Positions 1 through 10,574 of a stretch of DNA of 64,000 bases are shown here, piece by piece. A model generated the notes under the pieces. It was not told the origin of the DNA. It ran no database searches and worked only from the letters and a program-made list of their open reading frames with translations. This stretch comes from Tuctoria greenei. Lineage: Eukaryota > Streptophyta > Magnoliopsida > Poales > Poaceae. The stretch is from assembly GCA_036927565.1 (NCBI GenBank), contig JAYESD010000004.1:92446942-92510941 (forward strand). Reading direction: 5' to 3'. Both the position numbers and the translations under genes were made by a program. Each line of letters starts with the position of its first letter. The stretch's first letter is position 1.

Positions 1-12
1 CGCAATGTTAAC

Positions 13-1066
13 TTGTGCTCGATGATTAGAGAAAGCCTTGGGTACAAGAAAATGACCCCGAACGAATTGCTTGGTAAGATCATCAATTTCGAGATGATGG
101 AGAAGCAAGCAAAACATGTCAAGGAAATTGCCGACCTCACCTCGGCAAAAAAGAAGGGGGTCGCTTTGAAGTCCACTTGCAAGCCCTTTTCAAATGAAGC
201 TCGAGAGACTAAAGAAGAAGAAGAAAGTGATGATGATAGCAGCGGCATAGATGAAGAAGACATGATCCTCTTCATGAAGAAATTCAAAAGGATGATGAAA
301 AGAATACAAGGGGTAAACAAAATGACGGAAAATACAAGGATAAATTAAGACCAAAGTTGAGGCGGGCATGCTATAACTGTGGTGAATATGACCATAGTTG
401 AGTTAGCTTCAAGCAAGGAAGCTTGCTTGAAGTTAAGCGACTCAAATGTAATTATCAAGGATGAACTTGCTAACTTGACCAAAGTTAACAAGATGCTTGA
501 AGTACAAGTTGAGTCACTCAAGCGAAGTGACCCTTCATCCCCTTCAAGCTCACCTTGTCAACACCTAAAATCTGAAACTGCTACTACTTGTACATGTGCT
601 ATAATTGAAACTAACTTTAAGGATAAGTCGAACTTGGCAAAGGACAGGCATCATTCCTGTAGTGGCATATTTGACAAGGTGAAGATCAAGTATGCACGCA
701 GCATACTTGACCACAAGACCTCCTAATGTCAAATATGGCATTGGGTATTCTTATGGTGAAAAGAAAAATGCTAGAAGCCATAAGAATAAAAAGGAGCGCA
801 TTGCCTTTATCAAGGGAAACTCTCCTGAAGCTAGAAAGGCTAATAATGTTGACAAGTCCAAACATGCTAATTCATATGAGCAATAACTTTTGTTTAGAAC
901 CTTTGATGCATCCTATGTTCTTATGAAAAGCAACTTTGGTAAAGTGTATGCCAAATATGTTGGGCCACGCCATGGGAACACCAAGTCTCAAATGTGGGTG
1001 CCAAAATCACTTGTAACTAACCTCAAAGGACCCAAGAAAGCTTGGGTACCTAAAACCAAGGCATAA
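13..1066 (+). pseudogene. gag: SIRE-A gag remnant (capsid/nucleocapsid region)
   Basis: The product would be the structural Gag protein that packages element RNA in a cytoplasmic particle. Positions 13-348 encode the Lys/Glu-rich region before the zinc knuckle. At 370-395 the reading is CYNCGEYDH and then breaks, so only the first half of the CX2CX4HX4C knuckle survives. Coding continues in shifted frames at 379-726 (coiled-coil-like, ending GIFDKVKIKYARSIL) and 893-1066 (FDASYVLM, YAKYVGP, WVPKTKA), which match the linker between knuckle and protease in SIRE-B. At least two frameshifts and an internal deletion compared with SIRE-B make it non-functional. Confidence 0.8.
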
Positions 1067-1104
1067 TTTGTTTTTGCAGGCCTACTCCTCTGGTGGAGCA
1101 AAAT

Positions 1105-1440
1105 AGGTCCTAGATAGTGGATGCACCAACCACATGACTGGAGAAAGAAGGATGTTCATTGAGTATAAATGAAGATCCAAGCAAGGGCATCTATTTCGTA
1201 GAAAATAGTCAAGGAAGGGTGCTCAGTACCAGTAAAATTGCAAAATCATCTCAACACACGCTTTCTCATGTTTTGCATGTTGACTCCTTAGATTATAACC
1301 TTCTGTCCATATCTCAATTATGTTACAGGAGTTATAATTGCTTGCTTACTAGAGAGGGTGTGACCGTCTATTGAAGAAGTGATGACTCAGTTGCATTCAA
1401 GGGTGTGTTGAAGGGAAAGCATTATCTTGTTGACTTCAAC
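1105..1440 (+). pseudogene. SIRE-A aspartic protease remnant
   Basis: The retrotransposon protease cleaves Gag-Pol. The active-site motif VLDSGCTNHMTG is read from 1108 with Asp-Ser-Gly intact. The codon immediately before it is TAG (1105-1107), where related elements have Trp. A stop follows soon after the motif (near 1168) and the rest (SINEDPSKGIYF, HVDSLDYNLLSISQL) is in another frame, 1159-1374. A further break at 1372 precedes the FKGVLKGKHYLVDF segment. The family assignment is secure from the motifs; activity is not possible. Confidence 0.8.
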
Positions 1441-2925
1441 AAAGATAAAGTCGAACTTAACAACTTCAAATGGAATGAGGTGTGGGAACTCGTCGAAAGA
1501 CCCAAGTTTAACGTTGTCGACACCAAATGGGTCTTTCACGACAAGCAAGACGAACACGGGGTGGTGACAAGGAACAATGCGCGACTTGTGGCCAAAGGGT
1601 ATTCACAAGTCAAAGGTTTGGATTTTGACGAAACTTTTGCTCCCTTAGCTAGGCTTGAATCAATTAGAATATTACATGCATATGCTACTCACCATGATTT
1701 CAAGCTCTATCAAATGGATGTGAAAAGTGCCTTCTTTAACGGACCAATCAAGGAGGAGGTGTACATGGAGCAACCCCTCGGATTCGAAGATCAAGAGTTC
1801 CCCGACCACGTGTACAAACTGCGTAAGGCTCTCTACGGCCTCAAACAAGCTCCTAGAGCTTGGTATGAGTGTCTTAGATATTTCATAATTGAAAATGGTT
1901 TTAAAATTGGTAAAGCAGATTATACGTTGTTTACAAAGCACATTGACAATGATCTTTTTATTTGACAAATTTATGTTGATGACATTATCTTTGGTTCAAC
2001 TAACAAATCCTTTTGTGAAAAATTTAGTAAGATTATGATAGATAGGTAAGAGATGTCCATGATGGGAGAGCTAGAATACTTCTTTGGATTCCAAGTGAGG
2101 CAACAAAAGGAAGGGACATTTATAAGCCAAACCAAGTATACTCAAGACATACTCAAGAAGTTTGGAATGGACAAGGCGAAGCCAATAATGACTCCCATGG
2201 CAACAAATGGACGCTTGGATCTCAATGAAGATGGACCAAGCATGGATCAAAAGGTATATCGCTCCGTGTTTGGATCCCTACTTTACTTACGTGCATCTAG
2301 GCCTGATATTATGTTGAGTGTGTGCTTGTGTGCAAGATTTCAAGCCAATCCTAAGGAGTGTCATTTGGTAGCCGTCAAGAGAATCCTGTGATATTTAGTT
2401 CATACGCCAAACCTAGGCCTTTGGTATCCTAAAGGTTCCAAGTTATGTCTCATTGGTGACTCCGATGCAGATTATGCCGGATGCAAAGTAGATAGAAAAA
2501 GTACCTCCGGTACATGCCAATTCCTAAGTAGATCCCTAGTTTCTTGGTCCTCCAACAACAGAACTCCATTGCCTTATCCACGGCCGAAGTGGAGTATGCT
2601 GCAGCCGGGAGTTGTTGTGCACAACTCCTTTGGATGCGACAAACTCTAAGGGATTACAGTTACAATATGAGTCGTATTCCACTCCTTTGTGATAATGAGA
2701 GTGCCATTAAAATTGCCCATAATTCAGTTGAGCACTCTAGGACCAAACACATGGACTTCCGACATCATTTTTTGAGAGACCACGCAATCAAAGGAGACAT
2801 AGCTATCTCCCATGTCAACACCGAAAAATAACTAGCCGACATATTCACCAAGCCAATTGATGAAAAAGTTTTTGCGAGCTTCGAAATGAACTAAATATCC
2901 TTGATGCTCGGAATGTTGATTGAAA
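1405..2925 (+). pseudogene. pol: SIRE-A reverse transcriptase-RNase H with integrase deleted
   Basis: This segment copied element RNA into DNA and degraded the RNA strand. The protease tail (LVDFNKDKVEL) runs directly, in frame, into the RT start (NNFKWNEVWELV), so the whole integrase of about 1.3-1.4 kb is absent. RT motifs are QMDVKSAF, LYGLKQAPRAW and YVDDIIF. Stops are TGA at 1963-1965 just before the YVDD box, one near 2047, TGA at 2389-2391 where RIL[R]YL is expected (a CGA to TGA change), and TAA at 2827 inside the EKxLADIF box. A frameshift near 2553 separates RT from the RNase H segment (SIALSTAEVEYAA, CDNESAIKIA). The reading ends near 2925. Confidence 0.88.
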
Positions 2926-3834
2926 ACATGCATACATGTATGGCATCTTCAAAATCCATTGATTGTGTTGTGAAAATCATCTCTCTCAATTATCTCCAAA
3001 AAACTATTTCAATTACTTGATCTTGGTGAATTATGGTCGTTGCTTGATTGTTGTATGTTTACTGATCATGTTCATCAATATTATTTGATTGCTTTGACCC
3101 CCCTATTTTATATCTAAGCACCTTCGAATATATATGAATGGGCTAATTGATTCTGTTCTTGTGACCACAGACTAGTCTGTGGTTACTCAGACTTGTCCGC
3201 ACACTGCAGATTAGTCCGCAGAGAGTCTGGTAGTCCGGACTAGTCCGGTATATCCCGGATAAGTCCAATTTTTCGACTCTGCAACCCTAGGTGCTGCCAA
3301 AACCTAATCTCCCTAATCCTCACAACTCATCTCACATTCTCTCTCTTCACTCGAGCGCCCCCAAAGCGATTTGGCGAGATGTCCACCAAATCCCTTCAAC
3401 CTTCCGAGGAAAACGATCTCCATTGCAAGGGGATTGAAGACCACGGACTTGTCTGCTCCTACAACCCCTCCATCGTTAAGAATCAAAGAATTTCAGTAAA
3501 TTTACTCCCAGACCCTTGAAACTTTGATTTCTTTCGTTTTGGATCAAATAGCTTAGTTTCTTCCAGCTAATACATGCCTCCTTACTGTATAACATCTATC
3601 TTAAGCTATTTTTGCATTGGGGATCACCATTGATCATCTAGTTAGGGTTTGATGTGATGAACACAAGACTAGTCTGGGCCCTGTACGGACAAGTCCGGTT
3701 CCCCCGGACTAGTCCATACCTGAACACCGGACAAGTCTGATTTTAAACTGAACTCAACCCTAATTTCCAACGACTCAACACACTTCCTTGCCATCAATTC
3801 TCATCCATACATTGTATAATCCCTTCTCAGGACA
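2926..3834 (+). other. SIRE-A spacer between pol and env-position ORF, with palindrome clusters
   Basis: No ORF is supported here. It holds two clusters of GGACTAGTCC-like motifs, 3165-3262 and 3660-3742, including a perfect 14-bp palindrome CCGGACTAGTCCGG at 3235-3248. A CT-rich stretch (3325-3350) lies between them. The same layout, cluster then CT-rich leader then second cluster then ATG, recurs in SIRE-B at 60485-61204, so it is an inherited part of the element and not random intergenic DNA. Confidence 0.75.
3496..3830 (+). promoter_or_regulatory. Candidate intron upstream of SIRE-A env-position ORF
   Basis: A GT donor (TCA|GTAAAT, 3496) and an AG acceptor after a pyrimidine-rich stretch (CCCTTCTCAG, ending 3830) would remove 335 bp and leave the ATG at 3835 four bases into the next exon. 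By eye, the sequence around the donor aligns with the SIRE-B donor at 60879, where the consensus is better (AAG|GTGAGT). Motif cluster 2 lies inside the proposed intron in both copies. This is inferred from sequence only. Confidence 0.5.
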
Positions 3835-5352
3835 ATGTTGAGCTCCAATGATGAAATTTCTAATTATGAGGCCGAGATGGACCAAGACTCCTTGCTTCAG
3901 TTCTCGACAGGCCAGGGGAAGAAGTGCCAAGAGCGTCCCTTCGAGCCGGCACCTTCTCCACCTTAGGTGCGGCGCAAGGTTCTAGAGAAGAAGCCTGTGT
4001 CCAAAGCCAAGGATCCAGTTGACCCCAACTCGGTGGCTCCTCGCCAAGCTAAGGGCAAAGGGAAGGGGATTGCCTCCGGCCCGATTGGGCCTCTGAAGAT
4101 GACTTCTCCGAAGTAGGGGAACAAGGATCCCCCCGAAGAGAAGTTCAATGGAAAGGGAAGTGATACGGCTTCCAAGCTCAGATATATGGATTGTTATAGC
4201 AGATTAAATAAGGCAGGTGACGCCAGATTCTGGAGCAACTTTCACGCGGACTTATACAGTTCCGTTTATCTCACCATGAGGACTCCAATGGTGCACAACC
4301 AGTGGATTGACTGGGCACACTTTTAGAGGAAGAGCTGCTCAGCCTTTGATGAGGTGATTGAGGCAGTGGGGAAGCATGGACTGAAAGACCTATTTTCCTT
4401 CAGGTACAACTGGAATGATGAAATCATTGCTCAACTCTATGCCACATGCTATTTTTCCAGTGATGAAGAGAAGAGGGTGACTTTGATGACACATGGATCC
4501 ATGTACACTATTACTTATGATGAGTTTGAAAGACTACTTCACCTAGAATACATTGGTAACAATTGAGCAAACTTTTCACAACATTGGTGTCTTAGGGAAG
4601 TATAAGATGGAGTTCCTTTGTGATACTAGCCTGAAGTACAACCTCAACCGACCAAGAACATGAAGCCCTTCTTCATGGTTCTCAACAGGGTGCTATGGAA
4701 GACCATAGTTCCAAAAGATGGAGATGCAGGAAGTGTTCAAGGCTACTTAAGGACACTGATGAAGGTGATAAGAAGAAGCAGGAAGTTTGATATTTTTGAA
4801 TACATTTGGAATGACATGGTGAACATCTCCTGCACACCGAACAGATCATGTGGCTATCCACTTTACTTGATGTTTATGATTGAGAAAGTCACGGGGATCG
4901 AGTTCGTGAAGGATGTGGAGCACACTCTCCTGAGGCCTCAAAAGCCTACCCGAGCTACTCTCCCAGCTGCTCCATCTCCAGAGTCCAGTGAAGAGGCTCC
5001 GAGGAGAGCTCAAGGAGATACAAGGACTGCTCCAACCACTAGGGCCCCTCCACAAAAAGGGTCTACTAGTGGAATCTTGCAATACTTGGCTGCCATCTTT
5101 GGCTCATGCGAGAAGGCCGAAATGAAAATCCATAAGCTGAACAAGGCAAGGAAGGATGACATGAGATACATAAAGAAAAATGTCAAGCAAATATGTCAAA
5201 AACAGGAGATTGAGCCCATCGGATCTCCAATTATCTTGGATGACTCCAAATCTGACTTCACTAAGCTTGGACCTTTGTCTCCCTCCGAGCTTGCCTATTT
5301 TGGCATTGGGGGCACTTCAAGTGGATCCGCTCCTCCTCCTCCTCTGCCATAG
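3835..5352 (+). pseudogene. SIRE-A env-position ORF (unknown function)
   Basis: This sits where SIRE-type elements carry an envelope-like ORF, between pol and the 3' LTR. ATG 3835 starts a Ser/Asp-rich N-terminus. In-frame stops lie at 3964, 4114, 4324 and 4564, and a frameshift occurs between 4566 and 4660. Conserved blocks shared with SIRE-B are the region around FWSNFHADLYSSVYL, the VHNQWIDWAHF block, GLKDLFSFRYNW and YDEFERLLHLEY, and FSVLNR/FMVLNRVLxK with PKDGDA. The C-terminal part (4660-5352) is Pro/Ser/Arg-rich with a short charged segment. I see no signal peptide or convincing transmembrane helix, so 'envelope' is positional only. Confidence 0.7.
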
Positions 5353-5440
5353 CTTGAAGATGAAAATGAAGATGAGGAGAGGACCGACAACGAGGAATGA
5401 AGGCACTATATCCCTCCTCTCCTTCTTTTTGGTGTCTTGA

Positions 5441-5856
5441 TGCCAAAGGGGGAGAGATTGAGGGGAGTCACTAAGTGTAGCCGTAGGTTGCGAGGAGAGC
5501 TCAATTTGTGTTTTTTTGGGTTGTAAATCTTTGATTATGCTCTCTCATGCATTTGGACATGTGTTGTGAAAGTTTTACTATGTTACGCTTATGGATTATG
5601 TTTTATGCTCTGAATTTGATATTCTTGACTCATGATCTTGAGGCTGTCATGATTAGGCCATTTACCTTACTCACATCAAGATTATTGTTCACACACATGT
5701 ATTTTGCACCCCACCATAACGAGTGCACATAAGGCTTACGTTGTCATGCTTAATTTGTTCCAAACACATATGTGCACACTTTATGAAAATTTTGTATTTT
5801 TATCTTATTTTTTGAAATCTCAATTGGTTGTCATCATTCACCAAAAAGGGGGAGAT
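5441..5856 (+). other. SIRE-A 3' untranslated region and polypurine tract
   Basis: There is no supported gene. T-rich sequence runs from the end of the env-position ORF to a purine run AAAAAGGGGGAGA at 5843-5855, directly before the LTR start at 5857. This is the expected plus-strand primer site for reverse transcription. Confidence 0.8.
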
Positions 5857-7278
5857 TGAAAGTGCATCTAGGCATCCCTTGTGGGTTTTGGTTGATTTAT
5901 GACAAACAAATGAGATCCTAACCAAATTGTTTAGATGAGCGCAGGTTTTAATGAAAACATGGAGAAAGCGCAAAAAGAAATGAGAGTGAGAAATCAAGTT
6001 GGAAAGAGCTTAAGAGATGAATAAAATAATCTTTGTGTATGTAGTGTGTCTGAGTAACACAGCCCAGGAGCTCAAGCAAACTTTAGTCCTCTCACTGCAC
6101 AAATTCATATAGGTCTGGACTAGTCCGATAATCTCTTTGTCCAAAATCGGACAAATCCTCCAAGTGCGGACTTGTCTGCACAGTCCAGGTTTATACAGAC
6201 TGGACTAGTCCAATATGACCAGGGACTAGTCTGATATCTTTCTGACCTAAATCGGACAAGTACGATATCTGCATGGATTAGTCCGAAAACCTTCTGACTA
6301 AAATCAGACAAGTACTCCAAGTGCGGACTTGTCCCCAATTCACTAAGGGTTCACCACGGTTGGACTAGTCTGATAATGGCCGGACTAGTCTGAACATCTC
6401 CAGAGACAAAATCGGACTAGTCCGCCCCTGGTCGGACAAGTCTGATAATTCACGACACTAAGGGTTTCCCACACGCCGCACACAAGACTAGTCTGGACTT
6501 TGAGAACCCTTTTGTAACCCTTGGAAACCCTAGTATTAATAGAGGTGCACGGCCCAACTATGAACACTCTTGACCCCTTGCGCCGACACACCCTCCAAGA
6601 GCCTAGAAAACACGTCTGTCCACAAAATCAAACGCAAGAATGATCAAATCCTTGAGGATTAACTTTATATCAAAGGAGAGACACGATTTTTCACGTTTTG
6701 AGCTCTTGGGTTTGAATCTCTCACGCACTTGTTCTTTATTGCATATAATTCAATTGTAAATCTTGGGGAGCCCTCAACTTGTGAGAAGGCCCCTTGAACT
6801 TGGTGATTTGCCCTTTGTGATTAGTGGAAGAGAATCGGCCTCCGTGGTGATTCTACGAGGGTAGGGTTGGTGAAGACTCGGTCCATTTCGCGGGCTCCTC
6901 AACGTGGATGTAGGTTGCCTTCGTGGGAACCGAACCACGGGATAAAAATCTTGTGTCTTCACTTTATTGTTATTGTTCATTGCATCTAGGGTTTAATTGA
7001 TCGTAGTCAAATTACATCAAAACTTGAAACTAAGGTTACCTTGTGATATCTTCAGTTTAATTGAAGCAACATACTCTAGTTACATCTTAATTTCTGCTGC
7101 GTAGAGTACTTGGATCGAGATCATCGATCAAACTTTATCGATCTAGTCCCCACGCACCGGACTAGTCTGCACGCTACTGGACTAGTCCGATTTATCGGTA
7201 TTTGATCAAGTTGTTGAGTGTTGCAGGTTCTTCCAAAAGTTCGAAAATGCCTATTCACCCCCCTCTAGGCCACATTCA
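5857..7278 (+). repeat. SIRE-A 3' LTR
   Basis: It starts TGAAAGTGCATCTAGGC immediately after the polypurine tract. It ends in the CACCCCCCTCTAGG block followed by ...TTCA, aligned with the SIRE-B 5' LTR end (CACCCCCCTCTGGG...TTTCA). Length is about 1,422 bp. It contains about a dozen GGACTAGTCC-type motifs at 6113-6496 and two more at 7158-7196. No clear TATA box; an AT-rich TATTAATAG lies near 6532. Confidence 0.85.
6113..6496 (+). repeat. Cluster of CGGACTAGTCCG-type palindromes in SIRE-A LTR
   Basis: Imperfect copies of GGACTAGTCC and GGACTTGTCC recur every 15-40 bp. One perfect 12-bp palindrome, CGGACTAGTCCG, lies at 6413-6424. Copies vary mostly at C/T and G/A positions, such as TAGTCTG and TAGTCCA. 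Confidence 0.85.
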
Positions 7279-7279
7279 C

Positions 7280-8582
7280 AAAAACCTCAGACCTCTATCG
7301 GGAACTAGCTGCAACAGCTGGAGTCTTCTCAGTCGGGACCTCCCTCGGCTGGGAAGGACCACCGGACCTGGAGCCCACAGCTGGCACCAGAGTTGGAGTC
7401 AATTTGCCAGAGCTTGTGCCCCTTGAGGACGTCGACACCGAAGGAGTCAATTTGCCAGAGCTGGGGAGATGGGGCTATTGAAGTCGGAGCCGACCTGATG
7501 GAGCTCCCATAAGCATGCCTCAACTTCCTCTTCCATCTACAAGATTCGGCCAGCTCCTTTCCTTTGCCCTTGCCCTTGCTAGCGTCATCAACCTTCTGGC
7601 TTCGAGCAATGGGGGCCACCTTCTGCGAAGCTCTGGGGATATCAACCCTGAAGGTCTAGTGCCTCTCGACAACGCTGATGTCATCCAGTGCTTGCATTCT
7701 CCTCCGGAGCTCCTTGCTAAACTTTGGAACCATATTTAGAGGCAGGAAAGCAGCCGGCGGAGCCAAGGCATCGCGGGAGATTACTCCATTCTGAAATTTC
7801 TTGAGATGGAGCTTCAAAGCTTTCTCATCTAAGTTGGTATTCAAACCGATTTCAATTCGGTTATGATCCATTTCATTATTGAAAGACCATGCGGGACACT
7901 CCATAGTCTTCAGCGGAGCCCACCTATTCACCAAGAAATTGCCGAAGGCTATCTGGGGGGTCACTCCTACCTCTACGCATTCTTGGATCCTTTCCAAGAT
8001 TGGCTTGTACGCTTCCGACAGCTCCGGAAGTACATTCCATACGTCATTGTTGACATTGGGAAGGCCCTTGGGCAGGTCCAACGTCTCGTGCTCCTCTATT
8101 GCGATGATTACCCAGTCCTTCTTCCAGTCATCCCACTTGCCGGAGGGGAAGGTCTTCAGGTACTTGAGGAGGAAATTCTTGGGCATAATGAAGTAGTAGA
8201 AGCAAATAAACTCCGTCCCCTTCCCGGCGGTGTGGACCGTGAAGAAGGTCCGGAACAGCTCAATGCACGGAGGCATGCCCACCCACATCTCACAGAAGTG
8301 GACAAAGGTCGCCACCAGCAAGAGGGAGTGGGGACCGAGATGATAAATCTGGAGGCCGTAGAAATCCAACAACATCAAGAGAAATGTTAAAAAAGGTGGG
8401 ATTAGAACCACCATGTCGTACGTTGAGAAGTACACCATCTCTCTGGTGTGCTCCTTCCTGAAGGGGAGCATGCCGAAGCGGATGTCGCGGTTGCAGGAAT
8501 GGCTGGACCACCCCATGTAGTTCCAGACCCTCGACATCTCTTCGTTGGTCTTGATCTTGCTGCGGGGAAGACCAAACTCCAT
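7280..8582 (-). pseudogene. Tat-D antisense accessory gene, N-terminal part (PF04195-like)
   Basis: The role is unknown. This is the minus-strand accessory gene found downstream of pol in some Tat elements such as maize Grande, where it is called gene 23. ATG is at 8582-8580, beginning MEFGLPRSKIKTN. About 308 codons run open to a TAG at 7656, with blocks EMVYFSTYDMVVLIPPF, FLLMLLDFYGLQIYHL and FPSGKWDDWKKDW. The first of these, a hydrophobic stretch, resembles the Pfam 'putative gypsy type transposon' domain (PF04195), by memory of the family. After the stop the same frame continues at 7619-7329 with a Lys-rich, probably nuclear-targeting region (KGKGKGKELAE, RWKRKL). The SIRE-A insertion truncates the rest. 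The N-terminal domain is better preserved than in Tat-C, which has two stops there. Confidence 0.75.
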
Positions 8583-9120
8583 CACGACAAAGCGGAACGA
8601 ATGTTGGAAAGGCTATGCGAAGGTTGGGAGGCTCTGAGCGCAAGTTCGATTGAAAGCGTAGAGAGTCCTAAAGTTGTGCGGGCTTTTCTTCATAAGTAAG
8701 CCTCTTCAACGTTGGGATCGAAACTGCAATGGGATCAATATCACATTTTAAAAAACCTACCCTATCAATCACGAATGGACCCTGGTCCACTCCGACGAAA
8801 AGGACAAAATTATTACCCCAGGTGAACCGTTGTCATGATGGGAAGTTGGAAGCTCAAGGGCGGCAGCATGACAAGGCGCGTGGAACAGATACAATTTTTG
8901 CATTGAGAATTGCCGACCTTTAATTGTGTCAGATCTGCACGCAAGGATCTCACCTGCCGCATTCAAAAGAAGCCACACAACGATGGTATAACAGCGGACC
9001 ATCACCCCAATAGCACATAAGAAGACATTTGAAGCCACAAAGCAGAATCAAAGATGGCCCCACCTCTGGTAGAATAACTTAACCCAAAGGGTTTCTCCCA
9101 GAGGTGGGCCTGGGGGCCAC
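8583..9120. other. Tat-D region between antisense gene start and 3' LTR
   Basis: There is no supported ORF. It is the presumed 5' flank (promoter side) of the antisense gene and aligns with 24086-24617 of Tat-C, including a degenerate copy of the Tat-C hairpin near 8885-8905. It ends in a G-run before the LTR. Confidence 0.6.
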
Positions 9121-9955
9121 TGTCGATACCCTGCGTACCAGGTATCCCATGATACCACAGGAAACGCTAAGGAGTTCCACCCGTCCGAGTTGATGACCTC
9201 CGAAGGCTGCATGTGTTACACAGCACTAGACTCGCATCCCTTGTTTTGGTAGCTCCGGCATGCCACGTGTAACAGAAGGCCGGACCTAACTCCCTACATA
9301 CGGAAGCTCTGGTCTTGCCACGTGTCCAGTGACCCCGGACCTAACCCCCAGTAGAGGGAAGCTCTGGTGCTGCCACGTGTATAGTGGCTCCGGAACTGCC
9401 TCCCCACGATGGGAAGCTTCGGAGCCACCACGTGTCGAGCCTCCGGACCCGAGACAGCAACAAAGAGACTAGCAGATCTCCAATGGCGCGGACATTCAAG
9501 AGACAATTAAAGCTACAGTTATAAAACCTGATTGCGTGTCATTAATGCCATATTAATTACACACGATCAAAGGACCCTTAACAATGGTAACACCACCATA
9601 AAGGTGTGTTATCATGCTGTTAATCGCGCTTAATATTCACAGATCATGTATTAGGCAATTAACTACCGCGAGGGCCACATGTCAAGCCGGGCTGGCAATG
9701 TAAGAGCTGGCCCTTGGACTATAAAAGGGTTGCGCCGCACGCTACAGAGGACAACTAAGCTCACACGCACACAAGCGCCATACACTCATACATACAACAA
9801 TATATGCCGTGGAGTAGGGTGTTAGGCTCAGGCGGCCTGAACCACGTAAAACTCCCCGTGTCACTGTCTTGTTCGTAATCTCACGCGCGCCCCAACCAAT
9901 CAAGAACCTCCACGGGTTACGATCTAGTCGTATCGGGAGAAGTGTGGATCAAACA
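9121..9955 (+). repeat. Tat-D 3' LTR, 3' end truncated
   Basis: It starts TGTCGATACCC after the TGGGGGCCAC tract. It shares with the Tat-C LTRs the AGCTCCGG-type motifs (9245-9450), the CACGTG(T) boxes, the GGGCCACATGTC block, a TATA box and the GTGGAGTAGGGT...AGGCGGCC block. It breaks off at ...ATCAAACAC, a few bases short of the expected ACCGACA end. Confidence 0.85.
9720..9727 (+). promoter_or_regulatory. TATA box of Tat-D LTR
   Basis: TATAAAAG lies 599 bp into the LTR, equivalent to the box 579 bp into the Tat-C LTRs. Confidence 0.7.
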
Positions 9956-10574
9956 CTTTGATATCTTGATTAAGCTTATGCAGCTTTGAGCATGTAACAT
10001 CGAGGACGAAGCGGTTCTTGTCATAATGTGGAGTCTGTGATGTGCCATGCTCAGGGAATGTCATTTGCTACCTTAAAAACTGAGCTAAGGATTTACTAAT
10101 AGGCGAGTCCTTTGTGCAAATTCAGCTTTCTTATATTAGAAGTCTCAAGCATGTAGAGTTCCATGTTTAGGTGAGTTGGTTAAGTCTTGTTAAGACTTCG
10201 TGCTCATGGTTACTATATATGTGGTTTTGCAGGTTTAATCATATTGTTGCTTTTATGAATTATCTGTGAGAGCTCGAACTGTCGAGATGTATTTCTCATG
10301 TGACACCACGCCGTTGGCTTATTGATTTTCGTGTTGCTAGTGAGAAGCTTCTATGGGCATGGACGACTTCTCTTGTGCTTAGATAGGTTGAGAGTGTGAG
10401 TATGTACTTTCCGCTGTGTGTGTACCACTGTTGTACACTATGTTGTAAACAGTATCTTATTAAGAAATGAAAACATGGTATTTTCACTATGTCTCTTCGT
10501 GTGTGCTGTTGCGTGTCGCCTCGCAAGGCACCACCCAATGTGATTCCTGAAATGTCAGGACCTCGATCCTCACA
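9956..10574 (+). repeat. G3: 3' part of a gypsy-type LTR
   Basis: Homologous blocks, seen by eye, link this to the end of the G1 LTR (48130-48750) and to the reverse complement of the G2 LTR (40330-40870). Examples are GAATGTCATTTGCTAC, the TTCCGCTG...TGTAC stretch, and CACCACCCAATGTGATTCCTG ... AATGTC.GGACTC. It ends ATCCTCACA and is followed not by a primer site but by Athila-like pol. It is therefore a remnant or solo LTR with its 5' part missing at the Tat-D junction. Confidence 0.7.

Larger units (their letters stand above)
1..7278 (+). mobile_element. SIRE-A: left-truncated SIRE/Opie-type Ty1/copia retrotransposon
   Basis: The order is gag remnant, protease, reverse transcriptase, RNase H, a long spacer, an env-position ORF, a polypurine tract at 5843-5855 and a 3' LTR. 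The 5' LTR lies outside the window. RT wording (KSAFxNGPIKEEVY, YVDDIIF) and the extra ORF after pol are typical of the SIRE/Maximus lineage that includes maize Opie and Ji. The element is dead: the integrase is missing, stop codons lie at 1963, 2389 and 2827 in RT/RNase H, and the downstream ORF is broken. Its LTR end abuts a Tat element fragment at 7279, so SIRE-A probably inserted into Tat-D; the other flank is not visible. Confidence 0.9.
7279..9955 (+). mobile_element. Tat-D: fragment of a Tat-lineage Ty3/gypsy element
   Basis: Only the 3' internal part and 3' LTR remain. The internal part carries the antisense accessory gene on the minus strand, and the boundary to the LTR (TGGGGGCCAC|TGTCG) matches Tat-C at 24617/24618. 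The left side is cut by SIRE-A at 7279. The LTR lacks its terminal CCGACA: sequence changes at about 9955 into a gypsy LTR remnant. The internal coding sequence is clearly diverged from Tat-C, so it is an independent copy. Confidence 0.85.

Noticed and set aside
3835..5352. Calling the ORF after SIRE pol a true envelope protein
   Set aside because: No signal peptide, transmembrane helix, cleavage site or Cys-rich surface domain seen; only its position fits.
7863..8390. Plus-strand ORF of 175 codons
   Set aside because: Shadow of the Tat-D antisense gene, which has recognisable conserved blocks on the minus strand.
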